The notes under the pieces are model-generated. The model made no database searches, was not told the origin of the DNA, and saw nothing but the letters and a program-made list of their open reading frames with translations. Position numbers and translations under genes: made by a program. A DNA stretch of 45,538 bases from positions 1 through 45,538 of the forward strand of contig NZ_SSOB01000060.1 of assembly GCF_004801405.1 (NCBI RefSeq), in the 5' to 3' direction. The stretch is from Cohnella fermenti (GTDB taxonomy: Bacteria; Bacillota; Bacilli; Paenibacillales; Paenibacillaceae). Numbering within the stretch: the stretch's first letter is position 1; each line of letters opens with the position of its first letter. Below are positions 1-8,893 of the stretch, in pieces.

Positions 1-129
1 CGTCTGAAAATTTCGACAACATGGTGGGTCTCGCTTGGTGTTCGCTTTTTTCGGCACCGATGGCGTTTCGTCCTGACTTTTTTCCAATTTCACAGTTTCA
101 CCTACTTGACATTGCACCGCTGGGCTCAT
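1..129 (-). CDS. N-terminus of a second carbohydrate ABC permease (partial, runs off window)
   Basis: An open frame starts with ATG at 129, overlaps the end of the preceding permease gene by 4 bases (ATGA) and stays open to the window edge, giving 43 codons. A GAGG ribosome site lies about 10 bases upstream. The visible peptide is hydrophilic and rich in Lys, Glu and Pro. LplB-type permease genes are normally followed by an LplC-type permease gene, so position suggests that identity. A second ATG at 22, in another frame, would give a start (MLSKFSD) that also resembles LplC-type N-termini. Either the gene starts late or a frameshift lies near the window edge. No transmembrane part is visible. 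Confidence 0.45.
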   Translation of the reverse strand, partial: MSPAVQCQVGETVKLEKSQDETPSVPKKANTKRDPPCCRNFQT

Positions 130-1076
130 ACAATGGATACCTCGCTAATTTTTTTAGAAATCCGATTAGCTGACAACACCAGAATTAATGAAATGACCCC
201 ATTAAACAAGCCTACAGCTGTCGACATGGAGTAGTTCGTATTCTCCATCCCCATCCTGTATACGAAAGATCCTATAACATCGGCTGTTTCATAAGTAATT
301 GGCTGATACAACAGAATAATCATTTCATAACCAACATGCATAATGTTCCCGATACTGAGAATAAGCATAATGCCAATTGTCGAATACAACCCCGGCAACG
401 AGACATGCAAAATCTGTTTGAACTTCCCTGCTCCATCGATGGTTGCGGCTTCATATTGAGACGAATCAATAGACATCAATGACGAATAGAAAATAATCGA
501 AGAAAATCCTGCGGTGGCCCAAATGCTTTGAATAACATAAATGATGCGGAAATACTCTGGTTTCGTTAAAAAATAAATGCTTTCAAATCCCATCATATTG
601 AGAAAAATATTGACGATCCCCGTAGATGGCGACAAAAAGTTAACGACTAAACCCGCAATGACAACCGTTGATATAAAATGCGGCATATAAGAGATTGTCT
701 GCACGAGCGTTCGAAACCTTTTGCTTCGTAGCTCATTGAACAAAATAGCAAGAAGAATCGGAATCGGAAATGAAAAAATTAGCATCAGAATACTGATATA
801 GATGGTGTTGCGAATAATCCTCCAAAAGAACGGTCCATTGAAAAATTCGATGAAATTGTCGAATCCGACCCACTGACTCCCACTCATCCCCAGAAAAGGC
901 TTGTAATCCATAAATGCCATTCGCAATCCGCTAAAGGGTACATAATAAAAAATGATGTAATACAGAAGAAACGGGGCAATCATCATGTACAAATAACGAT
1001 TTGCAAGGATAGAATCCAGTTTTCCTCTCCGGCGGGACCGACTGCTTATTGATGTGCGTAATTCCAATTTTTTCAA
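126..1076 (-). CDS. LplB-type carbohydrate ABC transporter permease
   Basis: This is a 316-residue inner-membrane subunit of a binding-protein-dependent sugar or oligosaccharide importer. After a basic N-terminus come about six hydrophobic segments, at roughly residues 30-50, 90-115, 125-150, 190-215, 235-260 and 280-305. The EAAxxDGAGKFKQ cytoplasmic loop (EAATIDGAGKFKQ), which contacts the ATPase, is intact. Length and the sequence around MAFMDYKPFLG match the LplB/YtcP group. The start is TTG at 1076, chosen because GGAGGGG sits 5-8 bases upstream. It is translationally coupled to the next gene. The divergent membrane-bound AraC regulator at 1351 is the usual neighbour of such transporters. 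The substrate cannot be read from sequence; plant or microbial oligosaccharides are typical. Confidence 0.9.
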   Translation of the reverse strand: MKKLELRTSISSRSRRRGKLDSILANRYLYMMIAPFLLYYIIFYYVPFSGLRMAFMDYKPFLGMSGSQWVGFDNFIEFFNGPFFWRIIRNTIYISILMLIFSFPIPILLAILFNELRSKRFRTLVQTISYMPHFISTVVIAGLVVNFLSPSTGIVNIFLNMMGFESIYFLTKPEYFRIIYVIQSIWATAGFSSIIFYSSLMSIDSSQYEAATIDGAGKFKQILHVSLPGLYSTIGIMLILSIGNIMHVGYEMIILLYQPITYETADVIGSFVYRMGMENTNYSMSTAVGLFNGVISLILVLSANRISKKISEVSIV

Positions 1077-1344
1077 ATCCGCCCCTCCTAATGCGCCTAT
1101 CGCGTTCGCGACCGCTACAGGCTATGATGCCAAGGCAACGCTTTCAGTTCGCTGACGAACCTTCTGCCCTTGCAATGTAACACCTTCACTCATCTATGAA
1201 AACCCTTTCTTTTTCCGATCGTCTTAAAAATATCGAAACAGCCCTTATTTTTTACAAAACAAGCAACCGTAACTTTTAAGGGGCAGTCCAGCCTTCATTT
1301 ATAGTCCTGGTTTCGTTAAAATAAAATTAGATACACAAGGGGGA
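1077..1344. promoter_or_regulatory. Divergent promoter region, permease operon versus AraC regulator
   Basis: This 268-base gap has no gene. It must hold promoters for the leftward permease operon and the rightward regulator. A 17-base stretch at 1185-1201 is identical to 21847-21863, upstream of the giant surface protein gene, and contains a TTCA-N8-TGAA dyad on the minus strand. A/T-rich sequence at 1316-1332 could supply a -10 for the regulator. No clear consensus -35 is visible. Confidence 0.45.
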
Positions 1345-1350
1345 ATGTCA

Positions 1351-3540
1351 TTGCATTATTACAGAAAAATGTTCCGTACCTTTGCCGGAATCGCCGTCAT
1401 CTATACAATTCTGTTAGAAATCGGTTTCATCAGTTTCTACTGGGTATCCTTTCACAACAAATTTTCCGAATCATTAGAGACAACCATACAGCAGTTGATC
1501 GAGTATTCCGACAGCAGATTGCAATCGCCTCAATATATAGGTCATATGTTAAGCATATCGGATTACACGAAGAAGTATTTGGGGCAATATATGACCGATT
1601 TCGAGAGGCTGAAGTTTTATCAATACGTGAATGGCATATCTGGAATCACGCTGCCCCCCTATAACGATATTGCCGTCACAATGATTACAGACGATTACGT
1701 CACGATGAATAACATGACAGGAAGCATTGACTTCTTTCAATCTACATTTCATATCGACGATGATCGACTTGAAGAAGTCATTCAGGTTTTCTATGATGAT
1801 CGCATCCTTCCGATGCAGATGTTCTCCGTGCGCGATGACCGAGATCGGGAATTGTATGTTATCGCCCGCAGAGAGTGGCTCGGCGCATTGCAGCCATTAT
1901 ATATTTTCTCAAGTTATTACGACTATCAATTGTTTAATTTGAATGCGCTTCCAACTGGTGGAGCCTTTGCTATTCTCTACAATAATAAGCTTGTAGCCTC
2001 CGTAGGAGAAATCGCTTCTGTAGAATTACAGGATATAGGGGCTGCCGGGCTAAAAAACTCGGAGAAGGAATATCGAATGGGATATTCCGCTGTCAGCGGA
2101 TTCAGCTATGTATACCTGTATGAACCACAATCGATCATGTCGCCAACGCTAATGATGATTATCGGCATCAGCTTGCTTGCGCTTGCTGCAAGCATTGGTC
2201 TGATGGCCTATATTACAAACAGGATGTACACACCGATCGAGGGCGTTCTTCAATCGACTGGAGAGTCATTCACGAAAGGAGACGAATTCGCTCACATTCG
2301 CAATACAATTCAATCCTTACACCTTGATATGGAGACTATGTCCCATTCTCTTGGGGAGTATCAGATTTCGGTCGAGAACAAGCAATTCCGCGAGCTATTG
2401 CTCGGCCTTATTCCCCCGGAGCGTATAGATGAAGCGCTTGTCCCCTTTCCGCAGCTTCAGGTCGAGGGGCCCTTTATAGCAATTCTGCTCAAGTATGTTG
2501 ACACCGGGCAATTCACAACAGAGTTTTTGCAGAACATCGTGCTCGATTCCAAACAAAGTCTGCAAACTTCGCTTGAAGCGCTCTTCGCGGCCAGACGATT
2601 ACTTCGAATCGTAGACTTGAACTTTGAGACGCAGGTAATCATTGTCCATTCCGAAGAGGAACAGTTGGATCTTGAACGCCTTCGCAACTCGATCATCTCC
2701 GCCGAGCCCAAGCTCGGCTTGGAAATCTCGGCAATTGTCGGTTCTCCATGCTCCACATTGCATGCTATCCCGGCTTCCTATCGACAATTGGTCAATGCAG
2801 CCGATCAACAACTGTATTGGAACGTCAATTCCAAAGTCATTCGTGTGAAAGAGTTGAACGCCCATTGGACAAGCTCCGTCTATTATCCTATACGAGTGGA
2901 GCAATCGATTGTGAATGCCGTTGTCCATGGCAAGTCATCCGTATGGAAGGCTGCGCTTGAAGAATTGATTCACACCAACAGCATGGAACGCAAGACAAGC
3001 TTGCTTCCCTTAGCCCGAATGCTTGAAGCGACTATAACCCGGATTATGGATGGAGCCGGAGTAGAGAATCTGGAGCCAATTGGAGCCGAGGCCACCAATC
3101 CACGCTTCCGCAACTGTCAGACATTCGGGGAACTGCACCATAAGGTTGAAGATGTTCTCCGCTTGTTCGAGCGTTGGTTTGCGCACGAGCAAGACAAGTC
3201 AACCACGGGACTCGCATCCAAAATGCTGTCCTATATTCACGAACATTATCAAAGTGACATTGGTCTGTTCGATCTGGCGGATCACTTGAACTTATCCCGC
3301 AATTACGTGTCGACCTTGTTCAAAAATACCGTCGGGCGCAATTTCAAGGACTATATCGGAGAGTTTCGCTTTCAGAAGGCTTGTAAGATCATAAAAGCTG
3401 ATCCAGATATGAAAATCAAGCAAATCTCTGAAATAACCGGCTGTAATACGGATATCCTGACCCGGCTTTTCATCAAACATGCTGGTATGCTCCCCACCGA
3501 ATTTCAGCAATTGATGAAGAATGGGCAGCAAAAATCGTAA
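1351..3540 (+). CDS. Membrane-anchored AraC-family regulator (YesS-like)
   Basis: About 729 residues. One hydrophobic segment near residues 10-30 and a second near 265-290 bracket an extracellular sensor region. The C-terminal 100 residues form an AraC double helix-turn-helix (DLADHLNLSRNYVSTLFKN followed by IKQISEITGCNT). This is the layout of regulators paired with LplB-type sugar transporters, which sense extracellular sugar and activate the divergent operon. An in-frame ATG exists at 1345, but the strong AAGGGGG site at 1337-1343 ends one base before it. TTG at 1351 has proper spacing and is preferred. The second HTH ends in GMLPTEFQQL, in place of the usual G.tP..yR motif, a mild divergence. 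Ligand unknown. Confidence 0.85.
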   Translation: MHYYRKMFRTFAGIAVIYTILLEIGFISFYWVSFHNKFSESLETTIQQLIEYSDSRLQSPQYIGHMLSISDYTKKYLGQYMTDFERLKFYQYVNGISGITLPPYNDIAVTMITDDYVTMNNMTGSIDFFQSTFHIDDDRLEEVIQVFYDDRILPMQMFSVRDDRDRELYVIARREWLGALQPLYIFSSYYDYQLFNLNALPTGGAFAILYNNKLVASVGEIASVELQDIGAAGLKNSEKEYRMGYSAVSGFSYVYLYEPQSIMSPTLMMIIGISLLALAASIGLMAYITNRMYTPIEGVLQSTGESFTKGDEFAHIRNTIQSLHLDMETMSHSLGEYQISVENKQFRELLLGLIPPERIDEALVPFPQLQVEGPFIAILLKYVDTGQFTTEFLQNIVLDSKQSLQTSLEALFAARRLLRIVDLNFETQVIIVHSEEEQLDLERLRNSIISAEPKLGLEISAIVGSPCSTLHAIPASYRQLVNAADQQLYWNVNSKVIRVKELNAHWTSSVYYPIRVEQSIVNAVVHGKSSVWKAALEELIHTNSMERKTSLLPLARMLEATITRIMDGAGVENLEPIGAEATNPRFRNCQTFGELHHKVEDVLRLFERWFAHEQDKSTTGLASKMLSYIHEHYQSDIGLFDLADHLNLSRNYVSTLFKNTVGRNFKDYIGEFRFQKACKIIKADPDMKIKQISEITGCNTDILTRLFIKHAGMLPTEFQQLMKNGQQKS

Positions 3541-3568
3541 TTGAAAATCGATAAAGATTCACAGAAAA

Positions 3569-3606
3569 AAGGTACTGCTCCTCCATTTGTTCAGGAACAG
3601 TACCTT
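3569..3606 (-). terminator. Rho-independent terminator between convergent genes
   Basis: The arms at 3569-3582 and 3593-3606 form a 14-bp stem with one mismatch and a 10-base loop. Read on the minus strand the stem is followed by a run of six T, so it mainly terminates the leftward oxidoreductase operon. It may also act on the AraC gene that ends at 3540. Confidence 0.8.
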
Positions 3607-3649
3607 CTATGCGGCGAAACTTTTTTGGAGAATCTCCCATGCGTCCGGC

Positions 3650-4573
3650 TTATTTTCCCATCTGCTTGTAAACCATCTCCATCACCTGTTGAGTGTACAG
3701 CGCCACCTTGCCGGACGTCAACGGCTGTGCGCGCGTACGCACACACTCCGCAAAGTGCTCCAGCTCCTGCTGAAAGCCAAAGGAATTGCTTCCCCCTCCC
3801 GGACCAGTTACTCCAAATACCGTCTCGGTAACTTGGCCGTTCTCCTTGACTTTGAAAACATTAGGCGCCTGTATCTCTATCGTCCTCGCATGCCCGAACA
3901 TGCGCACCGTTTCCTCCCACAGACCGGCACAACAGCTCATCAGGAACTGCCCCTTTACTCCGTTATCAAAGCTTAATTGGACTTGAACAGAGGATTCCCT
4001 CCCGTCCGGCATTCGCGTATAATTGACAGTGCACGACGTAACTTTCCCATCGCAAAGCCACAGTAGTACATCCAAGGAATGGATACCGAAATCGAGCATA
4101 GGCTTATCGTGATAATAGGTCATATGCTTGACCTTCTCGACTGAGACCAGTTCCATCTTCGCAATTGGCATCAGTTGCTTCGCTCTTAGGAACGAATCTG
4201 CGAACCTTCGATTTAATCCGATCATATAGATCGCGTTCTTCTCCTCGGCTAACCGCACGAGATCCTCTGCCTGTTCCAACGTCTCCGCCATCGGTTTCTC
4301 GCTGAATACGTCGATTCCTCTTGCTAGCAGCTCCCGTACGATTCCGAAAGTTGCTTTATAGGGAGTCAGTACAAGTGCAGCGTCGATATCAACCTCCATC
4401 ATCTCCTCGACGCTGGTGAACAACTTCGGAATATTGTACTTGCGTGCAGCGTCCTGCAAGCGTTCCTGATTCGGTTCAATCGCGCAAACAATTTCTATAT
4501 CCTTCATCTTCATCAGCGCTGGCAGAAATTCTGATAACGAAATAAACCCAAGTCCGACAATTGCTATTTTCAT
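3650..4573 (-). CDS. Gfo/Idh/MocA-family oxidoreductase
   Basis: About 307 residues, predicted cytosolic NAD(P)-dependent sugar or polyol dehydrogenase. The Rossmann motif GLGFIS starts at residue 7, in place of the usual GxGxxG/A, and the family EKP motif (SEKPMAET) sits near residue 92. A C-terminal alpha/beta domain includes the D-x3-H element DFGIHSLDVLLW, which carries the likely catalytic residues. The start is ATG at 4573 because GGGAGG lies 8 bases upstream; a longer reading frame exists but lacks a ribosome site. The gene begins 19 bases after the TIM-barrel gene ends, so the two form one operon ending at the terminator at 3569-3606. The partner gene suggests an inositol- or keto-sugar-like substrate, by inference only. 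Confidence 0.88.
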   Translation of the reverse strand: MKIAIVGLGFISLSEFLPALMKMKDIEIVCAIEPNQERLQDAARKYNIPKLFTSVEEMMEVDIDAALVLTPYKATFGIVRELLARGIDVFSEKPMAETLEQAEDLVRLAEEKNAIYMIGLNRRFADSFLRAKQLMPIAKMELVSVEKVKHMTYYHDKPMLDFGIHSLDVLLWLCDGKVTSCTVNYTRMPDGRESSVQVQLSFDNGVKGQFLMSCCAGLWEETVRMFGHARTIEIQAPNVFKVKENGQVTETVFGVTGPGGGSNSFGFQQELEHFAECVRTRAQPLTSGKVALYTQQVMEMVYKQMGK

Positions 4574-4592
4574 AATCGCATCCTCCCGTGGC

Positions 4593-5426
4593 TCAAACAG
4601 ACAAAGCATTCATGTAATTCACATAATCGGGAAAAATCACTTCTGGTTCCATACCGGTTATCTGAAGCTCTTTGCGCCATTTCGTTTCCCACTCTAGAGA
4701 ATAATACCCTCTGTATCCTGCCTGATTTAGTAAGCTGATAATTTCTGCGATTGGAATCGCGCCTTCACCAACCTTCTTGTACTCCCAATCTATTTTCATC
4801 GGATCTTTGAAGGGCACGCCATCCTTCATATGAACAAGTGCGCATTCCTCTCCCAGGTGCGCAATCGTATCCGCCGGAGATTCATCTGCCTCAATGGGAT
4901 GAATAATATCGTAGATTACCGCGCAGTTCGCCCGATTGACGTCATCAAGCAACTTGCGGAGTAGCTTGCCTGTTGCAAATTCATTATGTGTTTCTATCCA
5001 TACTTGCACTTGCAAGAAAGCTGCATAATCACAGGCTTGCCTAATCGAAGCTATCATATATTCATAAGAGATTTCAGGAACTTCATTGTCTCTGCGATCA
5101 TTAAAATTTCCGAGAAAAACTCGGACTCCGTGAGCCTTCAGATCATGAGCAAGCCGTGCAACCTTCTTAAAATGCTCCACCATGGAATAATCCGTATCTC
5201 TCCCCTTAAAACAGACGTTTGATCCGATATCCAAAATATCCAATCCCGCTAATTCGAATAGCTGACTGGCCTTCCATCGTTCTGCTGATGACATGTCGAC
5301 AGTAACGGACCATTCTTTACCTTCGCGCAATTCAAGAGCTGAAAATCCGTTTCTCTGAGCGAACATGATCATTTCTGGAAGACTCCAACCTTCAAAAGGT
5401 AGCGTACTAAACGCTAATCTACTCAA
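4593..5426 (-). CDS. Sugar phosphate isomerase/epimerase-like TIM barrel protein
   Basis: A 277-residue protein of the AP-endonuclease-2 (xylose-isomerase-like) superfamily, which includes IolE, IolI and hydroxypyruvate isomerases. Metal-site type elements are visible: WIETHNEFA, VIYDIIHP, LVHMKDG and YYSLEWETKW, with the expected Glu, Asp, His and Glu ligands. The start is TTG at 5426, supported by AGGAGG eight bases upstream. It is the first gene of a two-gene leftward operon with the Gfo/Idh/MocA oxidoreductase, a pairing common in sugar-acid and inositol-like pathways. Transcription diverges from an AraC regulator, which probably controls it. The exact reaction is not determinable. Confidence 0.87.
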   Translation of the reverse strand: MSRLAFSTLPFEGWSLPEMIMFAQRNGFSALELREGKEWSVTVDMSSAERWKASQLFELAGLDILDIGSNVCFKGRDTDYSMVEHFKKVARLAHDLKAHGVRVFLGNFNDRRDNEVPEISYEYMIASIRQACDYAAFLQVQVWIETHNEFATGKLLRKLLDDVNRANCAVIYDIIHPIEADESPADTIAHLGEECALVHMKDGVPFKDPMKIDWEYKKVGEGAIPIAEIISLLNQAGYRGYYSLEWETKWRKELQITGMEPEVIFPDYVNYMNALSV

Positions 5427-5550
5427 GCAGTTCCCTCCTTCTTGTCACTTTATTTTTATGGCCTGCATTAGCCTTCCAATCGAAACCATATTGTACATTT
5501 TCACGCCCCCATGTAAAATCATAAATAAAAATGAAAGCGTGGCGCGTCAC

Positions 5551-6456
5551 ATGTTGGATTTCCCCGTCTATTCGTACATAGAAATGTTGGGCGATGATTT
5601 TCCATTTAAAGTTGAAGTGCGAACTCCAGTAGACATGAATAGAGTTAAGCATGCACATGAGCATTTGCAGCTTTGCTATATGATGTCAGGCAGTTGTCAG
5701 CATGTGACGAATAGCCGGTCTTACATTCTAACCAAGGGAGATTTATTTTCCATACCACCCTATCAAGAGCATCGACTTGAAGTGTATGAGTCAATGGATT
5801 TTGTGTTAATTCAGATCGATTTCATGCCGCATGTTATTAACGAGAATCTTCGAGACCTTACCCGCATGCAAACCTTCATGGATTTTGCGTATATCAGACC
5901 ATTGATTTCTCAGGAAGATCTTATTCCAAAAATGACCCTTCCGCCGAGCAGCCAGATATCCGTTGAAAATTTGCTTGAGGTCATGATGACCGAATGGATG
6001 AAGAAGGAAGACGGGTATCAGTTGGCAATTAAAGCTGAACTCTTAAAGTTGCTTGTGATTACAGGTCGACAATATGCTCGTTATTCAGAAAATCAGGGTC
6101 AGCAAGAGCATAGAATCGTCTTATTGCATCGTGAAGCTTTGAATCAAGCAATTGCTTTTATGGAATCTCATTACCATGAAGACCTTCATCTTGAAGACAT
6201 AGCCAACATCGCTTATATGTCTCCTTCTTATTTCAGCAGTATTCTGCGACTGATTAAAGGAAAATCGTATATCGAATACTTGTCCGCTATTCGTATGCAA
6301 GCGGCTATGGAACTCCTTCGCTGCACCGAACACAATATAACCGAGATTGCTTCCCGCGTGGGCTACAATCATATCAGCCATTTCACTCGCATGTTCAAAA
6401 AATATACGGGTGTGACTCCGAGTGATTTCCGAAAGTATCCTTCTTATTCAGGTTAG
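5551..6456 (+). CDS. AraC-family regulator with N-terminal cupin domain
   Basis: About 301 residues. The N-terminal 150 residues look like an AraC-binding cupin (HAHEHLQLCYMMSGS, then KGDLFSIPPYQEH), expected to bind a small sugar-like effector. The C-terminal 100 residues hold the AraC HTH pair (LEDIANIAYMSPSYFSSILR and ITEIASRVGYNHISHFTRMFKK, ending GVTPSDFRK). ATG at 5551 precedes the recognisable cupin. The frame is open further upstream but that part reads as antisense of the divergent gene. No strong ribosome site is seen for this start; GTG at 5539 is an alternative. It probably regulates the divergent isomerase/oxidoreductase operon. Confidence 0.85.
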   Translation: MLDFPVYSYIEMLGDDFPFKVEVRTPVDMNRVKHAHEHLQLCYMMSGSCQHVTNSRSYILTKGDLFSIPPYQEHRLEVYESMDFVLIQIDFMPHVINENLRDLTRMQTFMDFAYIRPLISQEDLIPKMTLPPSSQISVENLLEVMMTEWMKKEDGYQLAIKAELLKLLVITGRQYARYSENQGQQEHRIVLLHREALNQAIAFMESHYHEDLHLEDIANIAYMSPSYFSSILRLIKGKSYIEYLSAIRMQAAMELLRCTEHNITEIASRVGYNHISHFTRMFKKYTGVTPSDFRKYPSYSG

Positions 6457-6478
6457 TAACACGCGAGTCACCTAAAAT

Positions 6479-7486
6479 TCATCTTGGTGTCGATCTTCTA
6501 TAATGCTCCAAAGAAACTTTGCCGAGCAGAGCCTCTCCTTTTACAAATCTATGTAACTCTTCCACGATAAAATCACATAACTCACGCTTATATAGTCCAT
6601 GGTACCCGCCAATATGAGGGACACACAGAACATTAGGTAAGGTCAACAACACATGATTAATGGGAAGCGGTTCGTTTATGAACACATCAAGTGCCGCAAA
6701 AATACGTCCTGTCCGAAGCTCCTCCAGAAGCGCTTGTTCCTGCACAGTCGCCGCCCTTCCCGTATTAATGAAGAGCGCCCCGTCTCTCAGCCTTTTCAGT
6801 TGTTCCGCTCCAATCATTCCTTCTGTTTTGGGTGTCCATGTATTGTGCATAGAGACAATGTCGCTGCGTTCAAACAGTTCATTCAATTCACAGCGTTCAA
6901 CACCAATCGCAATTGCCTCCTCCTCGCTGCAGTAGTTGGAGTGAAGGAGAATCTTCACATTAAAAGGTTGAAGCATACGGATCACATTCCGGGATATTTC
7001 TCCATATCCCACCAATCCCACCACTCTACGCGACAAACCAAGTACGGTTTCGCGGCTATTGTTGCTCCACTTCCCCTGCTTCAATCTTGAGGCGTACCCG
7101 CTCAAATCCCAAGCTCCCGCAAACATCAATGAGACTGCACACTCTGCGGTCGATAATCCCAGTACTTTGTTCGCAGAGGTTACGGTTATTGCGTTATAGA
7201 ATACCTCTTCATTGACTATGGCAGCGACGCTTCCTGCACTATGACCAATAAACTTTAAATTTATGGCCCTTGCAAGCACTTCATTCGTAAACGAAGGGGA
7301 GCCCCAAGAAGTAATACAGGCATCATATTCTCCGATTACTTCAGCAAAATCATCACTGCTCAATTTAATTCCCCTTGGAATGAAATCGATTTGTGAGAAA
7401 CTCGCCAGTTTATTCTCCGTAGCTTCTTGCCAAAACAATTCTCGCAGATCTTCATTTGAGATGGCGATTAATGTTTTCAACATCAT
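6479..7486 (-). CDS. D-2-hydroxyacid dehydrogenase family protein
   Basis: A 335-residue NAD(P)-dependent dehydrogenase of the D-isomer-specific 2-hydroxyacid family. The Rossmann glycine motif reads VGLVGYGEISRNV, with Glu-Ile where GxGxxG usually has Gly or Ala near the third position. The catalytic triad is present as Arg in NTGRAA, Glu in FINEPLP and His in PHIGGYH. A GAGG site precedes tandem ATG codons at 7486 and 7483; the second has the better spacing. It converges on the AraC gene at 5551 with only 22 bases between stops. A LacI regulator lies upstream on the same strand. Likely role: oxidation or reduction of a sugar-derived 2-keto or 2-hydroxy acid. Confidence 0.88.
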   Translation of the reverse strand: MMLKTLIAISNEDLRELFWQEATENKLASFSQIDFIPRGIKLSSDDFAEVIGEYDACITSWGSPSFTNEVLARAINLKFIGHSAGSVAAIVNEEVFYNAITVTSANKVLGLSTAECAVSLMFAGAWDLSGYASRLKQGKWSNNSRETVLGLSRRVVGLVGYGEISRNVIRMLQPFNVKILLHSNYCSEEEAIAIGVERCELNELFERSDIVSMHNTWTPKTEGMIGAEQLKRLRDGALFINTGRAATVQEQALLEELRTGRIFAALDVFINEPLPINHVLLTLPNVLCVPHIGGYHGLYKRELCDFIVEELHRFVKGEALLGKVSLEHYRRSTPR

Positions 7487-7711
7487 TACCTCATTTCATT
7501 GAAGTTGTACGCTACTGGCAATATTACATGGATGCCATATGAGTACATGTCACCACTATGACACGCACTGATACGCGGCGCCTTACCTTTTCCACAAAAC
7601 TTTTGCATATTTCCGCAAATCGTATAGCAAAATAAATGATTCCTGCGCAAACGTCAAATAGCCCCCACCTGGCGATAGAAGCGGATTATGAATATGCTGA
7701 ACGGTTCGAAT
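7487..7711 (-). promoter_or_regulatory. Dehydrogenase promoter region with candidate operator palindrome
   Basis: This gap of 225 bases separates the LacI regulator stop from the dehydrogenase start, both leftward. A TGTCA-N6-TGACA palindrome lies at 7548-7563 and is a candidate operator. No clear terminator for the LacI gene is visible, so read-through is possible. Functional assignment is inference. Confidence 0.3.
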
Positions 7712-8752
7712 TTATTTTCGAGGCTTTGCTGTTGTAACACCCGTTTCGATCTCGCATTGAATGCGAATATGTTCATACGGAAGAGTTGGATTCGCCAACC
7801 GCCAAAGCATCCGGTCCGCAGCCCGATATCCAGCTTCCCATATGGGCAGAACCGGCCTTGTAAATTGCGGATACGACAAGACATTTTCATTTAAAAATCC
7901 GATTATCGATACATCTTCCGGTATCCCCCAGCCTAATTGTTTGCAAGCTTCATACACAAAATGAACTTCATCACTTATTCCGCATATGATCGCTGTCGGA
8001 GAAGAGCGCAAGAGCCGATCTTTCAAACACGCCAAGATATCACTTGTTGGCGGGCTGTTTGTGAAAAAGTACATTTCGGGATCAAAGATACGACCAATTT
8101 GGTCCATTGCGTGTTGAAAAGCTTGCCACCGCAAAATATAGCCTCTTTGACTTTGAATATCTCCTACATACATGATTTTTTGATGTCCAAGTTTGTGCAG
8201 GAAGTCAACCGCTTGATAAGTGGCTTCATATACATCCCAGATTACACTATCGATTTTTGTTCCAGGCTTCGGATAATTGAGCATAATCCTAGTGATCTTT
8301 ATTTCCAAAAGTATCGTCTCCCACAAACCAGGAGTAATGCTCGGAGCAATGAACAAGCCATCCGCATATGTAATTTCGCGCTCTTCGATCCATGCTATCA
8401 TCTGTTTTTCACTTAAATCCTTCGGTAACAATACCACCTCAATTTGATGTCCGAAAGCTCTGAATCGATCCCTCAGTCCTTTTAAAAGCAACCGGTTATA
8501 TGCCACCGATTCCTCCGTCTGTGCGAGCAAAAAGTGCAAGCTTAAATTGGGGTACGGTGTAATTTGCTCTATCTTTAAACTTCGAATTTGTTCGGAAGTA
8601 TAGTAGCCCAGCTCTTCAGCCGCCTGAACGACAAGTCGGCGAGTACCTTCTGACATTCCGGGTTTCCCTTTTAACGCTCTGGATACTGTCTGTATAGTCA
8701 GGCCTAAGTGCACAGCAATCGTTTTTAGTGTTACCGCTTTCCGAATCGGCAT
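7712..8752 (-). CDS. LacI-family transcriptional regulator
   Basis: About 346 residues. The N-terminal HTH (TLKTIAVHLGLTIQTVSRALKG) and hinge region are followed by a periplasmic-binding-protein-like sensor domain, ending with the family element ISDEVHFVYEACKQLGWGIPEDVSIIGF. The start is ATG at 8752 because GGAGGG sits about 7 bases upstream; an in-frame upstream extension lacks a ribosome site. It is divergent from the FAD oxidoreductase gene and upstream of the hydroxyacid dehydrogenase, so it probably represses one or both in response to a sugar or sugar acid. The hinge is TSEQIRSLKIEQ, without the usual AxxL element, so minor-groove contacts may differ from LacI/PurR. Confidence 0.88.
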   Translation of the reverse strand: MPIRKAVTLKTIAVHLGLTIQTVSRALKGKPGMSEGTRRLVVQAAEELGYYTSEQIRSLKIEQITPYPNLSLHFLLAQTEESVAYNRLLLKGLRDRFRAFGHQIEVVLLPKDLSEKQMIAWIEEREITYADGLFIAPSITPGLWETILLEIKITRIMLNYPKPGTKIDSVIWDVYEATYQAVDFLHKLGHQKIMYVGDIQSQRGYILRWQAFQHAMDQIGRIFDPEMYFFTNSPPTSDILACLKDRLLRSSPTAIICGISDEVHFVYEACKQLGWGIPEDVSIIGFLNENVLSYPQFTRPVLPIWEAGYRAADRMLWRLANPTLPYEHIRIQCEIETGVTTAKPRK

Positions 8753-8893
8753 TTTTGTTCCCTCCATCCTTAACACAACAATACAACTCTTTTTATTGAA
8801 ACAAAAGTTAAACTAGTGAATTGTAAATCGACTCCTATAATTAAGTTCAGTACAACTTATCACTAATGTCCAATGATTGGGGAGATTCGGTTT
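8753..8893 (+). promoter_or_regulatory. Divergent LacI / FAD-oxidoreductase promoter region
   Basis: A perfect -10 hexamer TATAAT lies at 8836-8841, 52 bases before the FAD oxidoreductase start. The expected -35 position is poor (CTAGTG), as in promoters that need an activator or are tightly regulated. GGGGAG at 8879-8884 is the ribosome site that decides the ATG at 8894. The LacI protein encoded next door is the obvious candidate to bind here. Confidence 0.5.
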
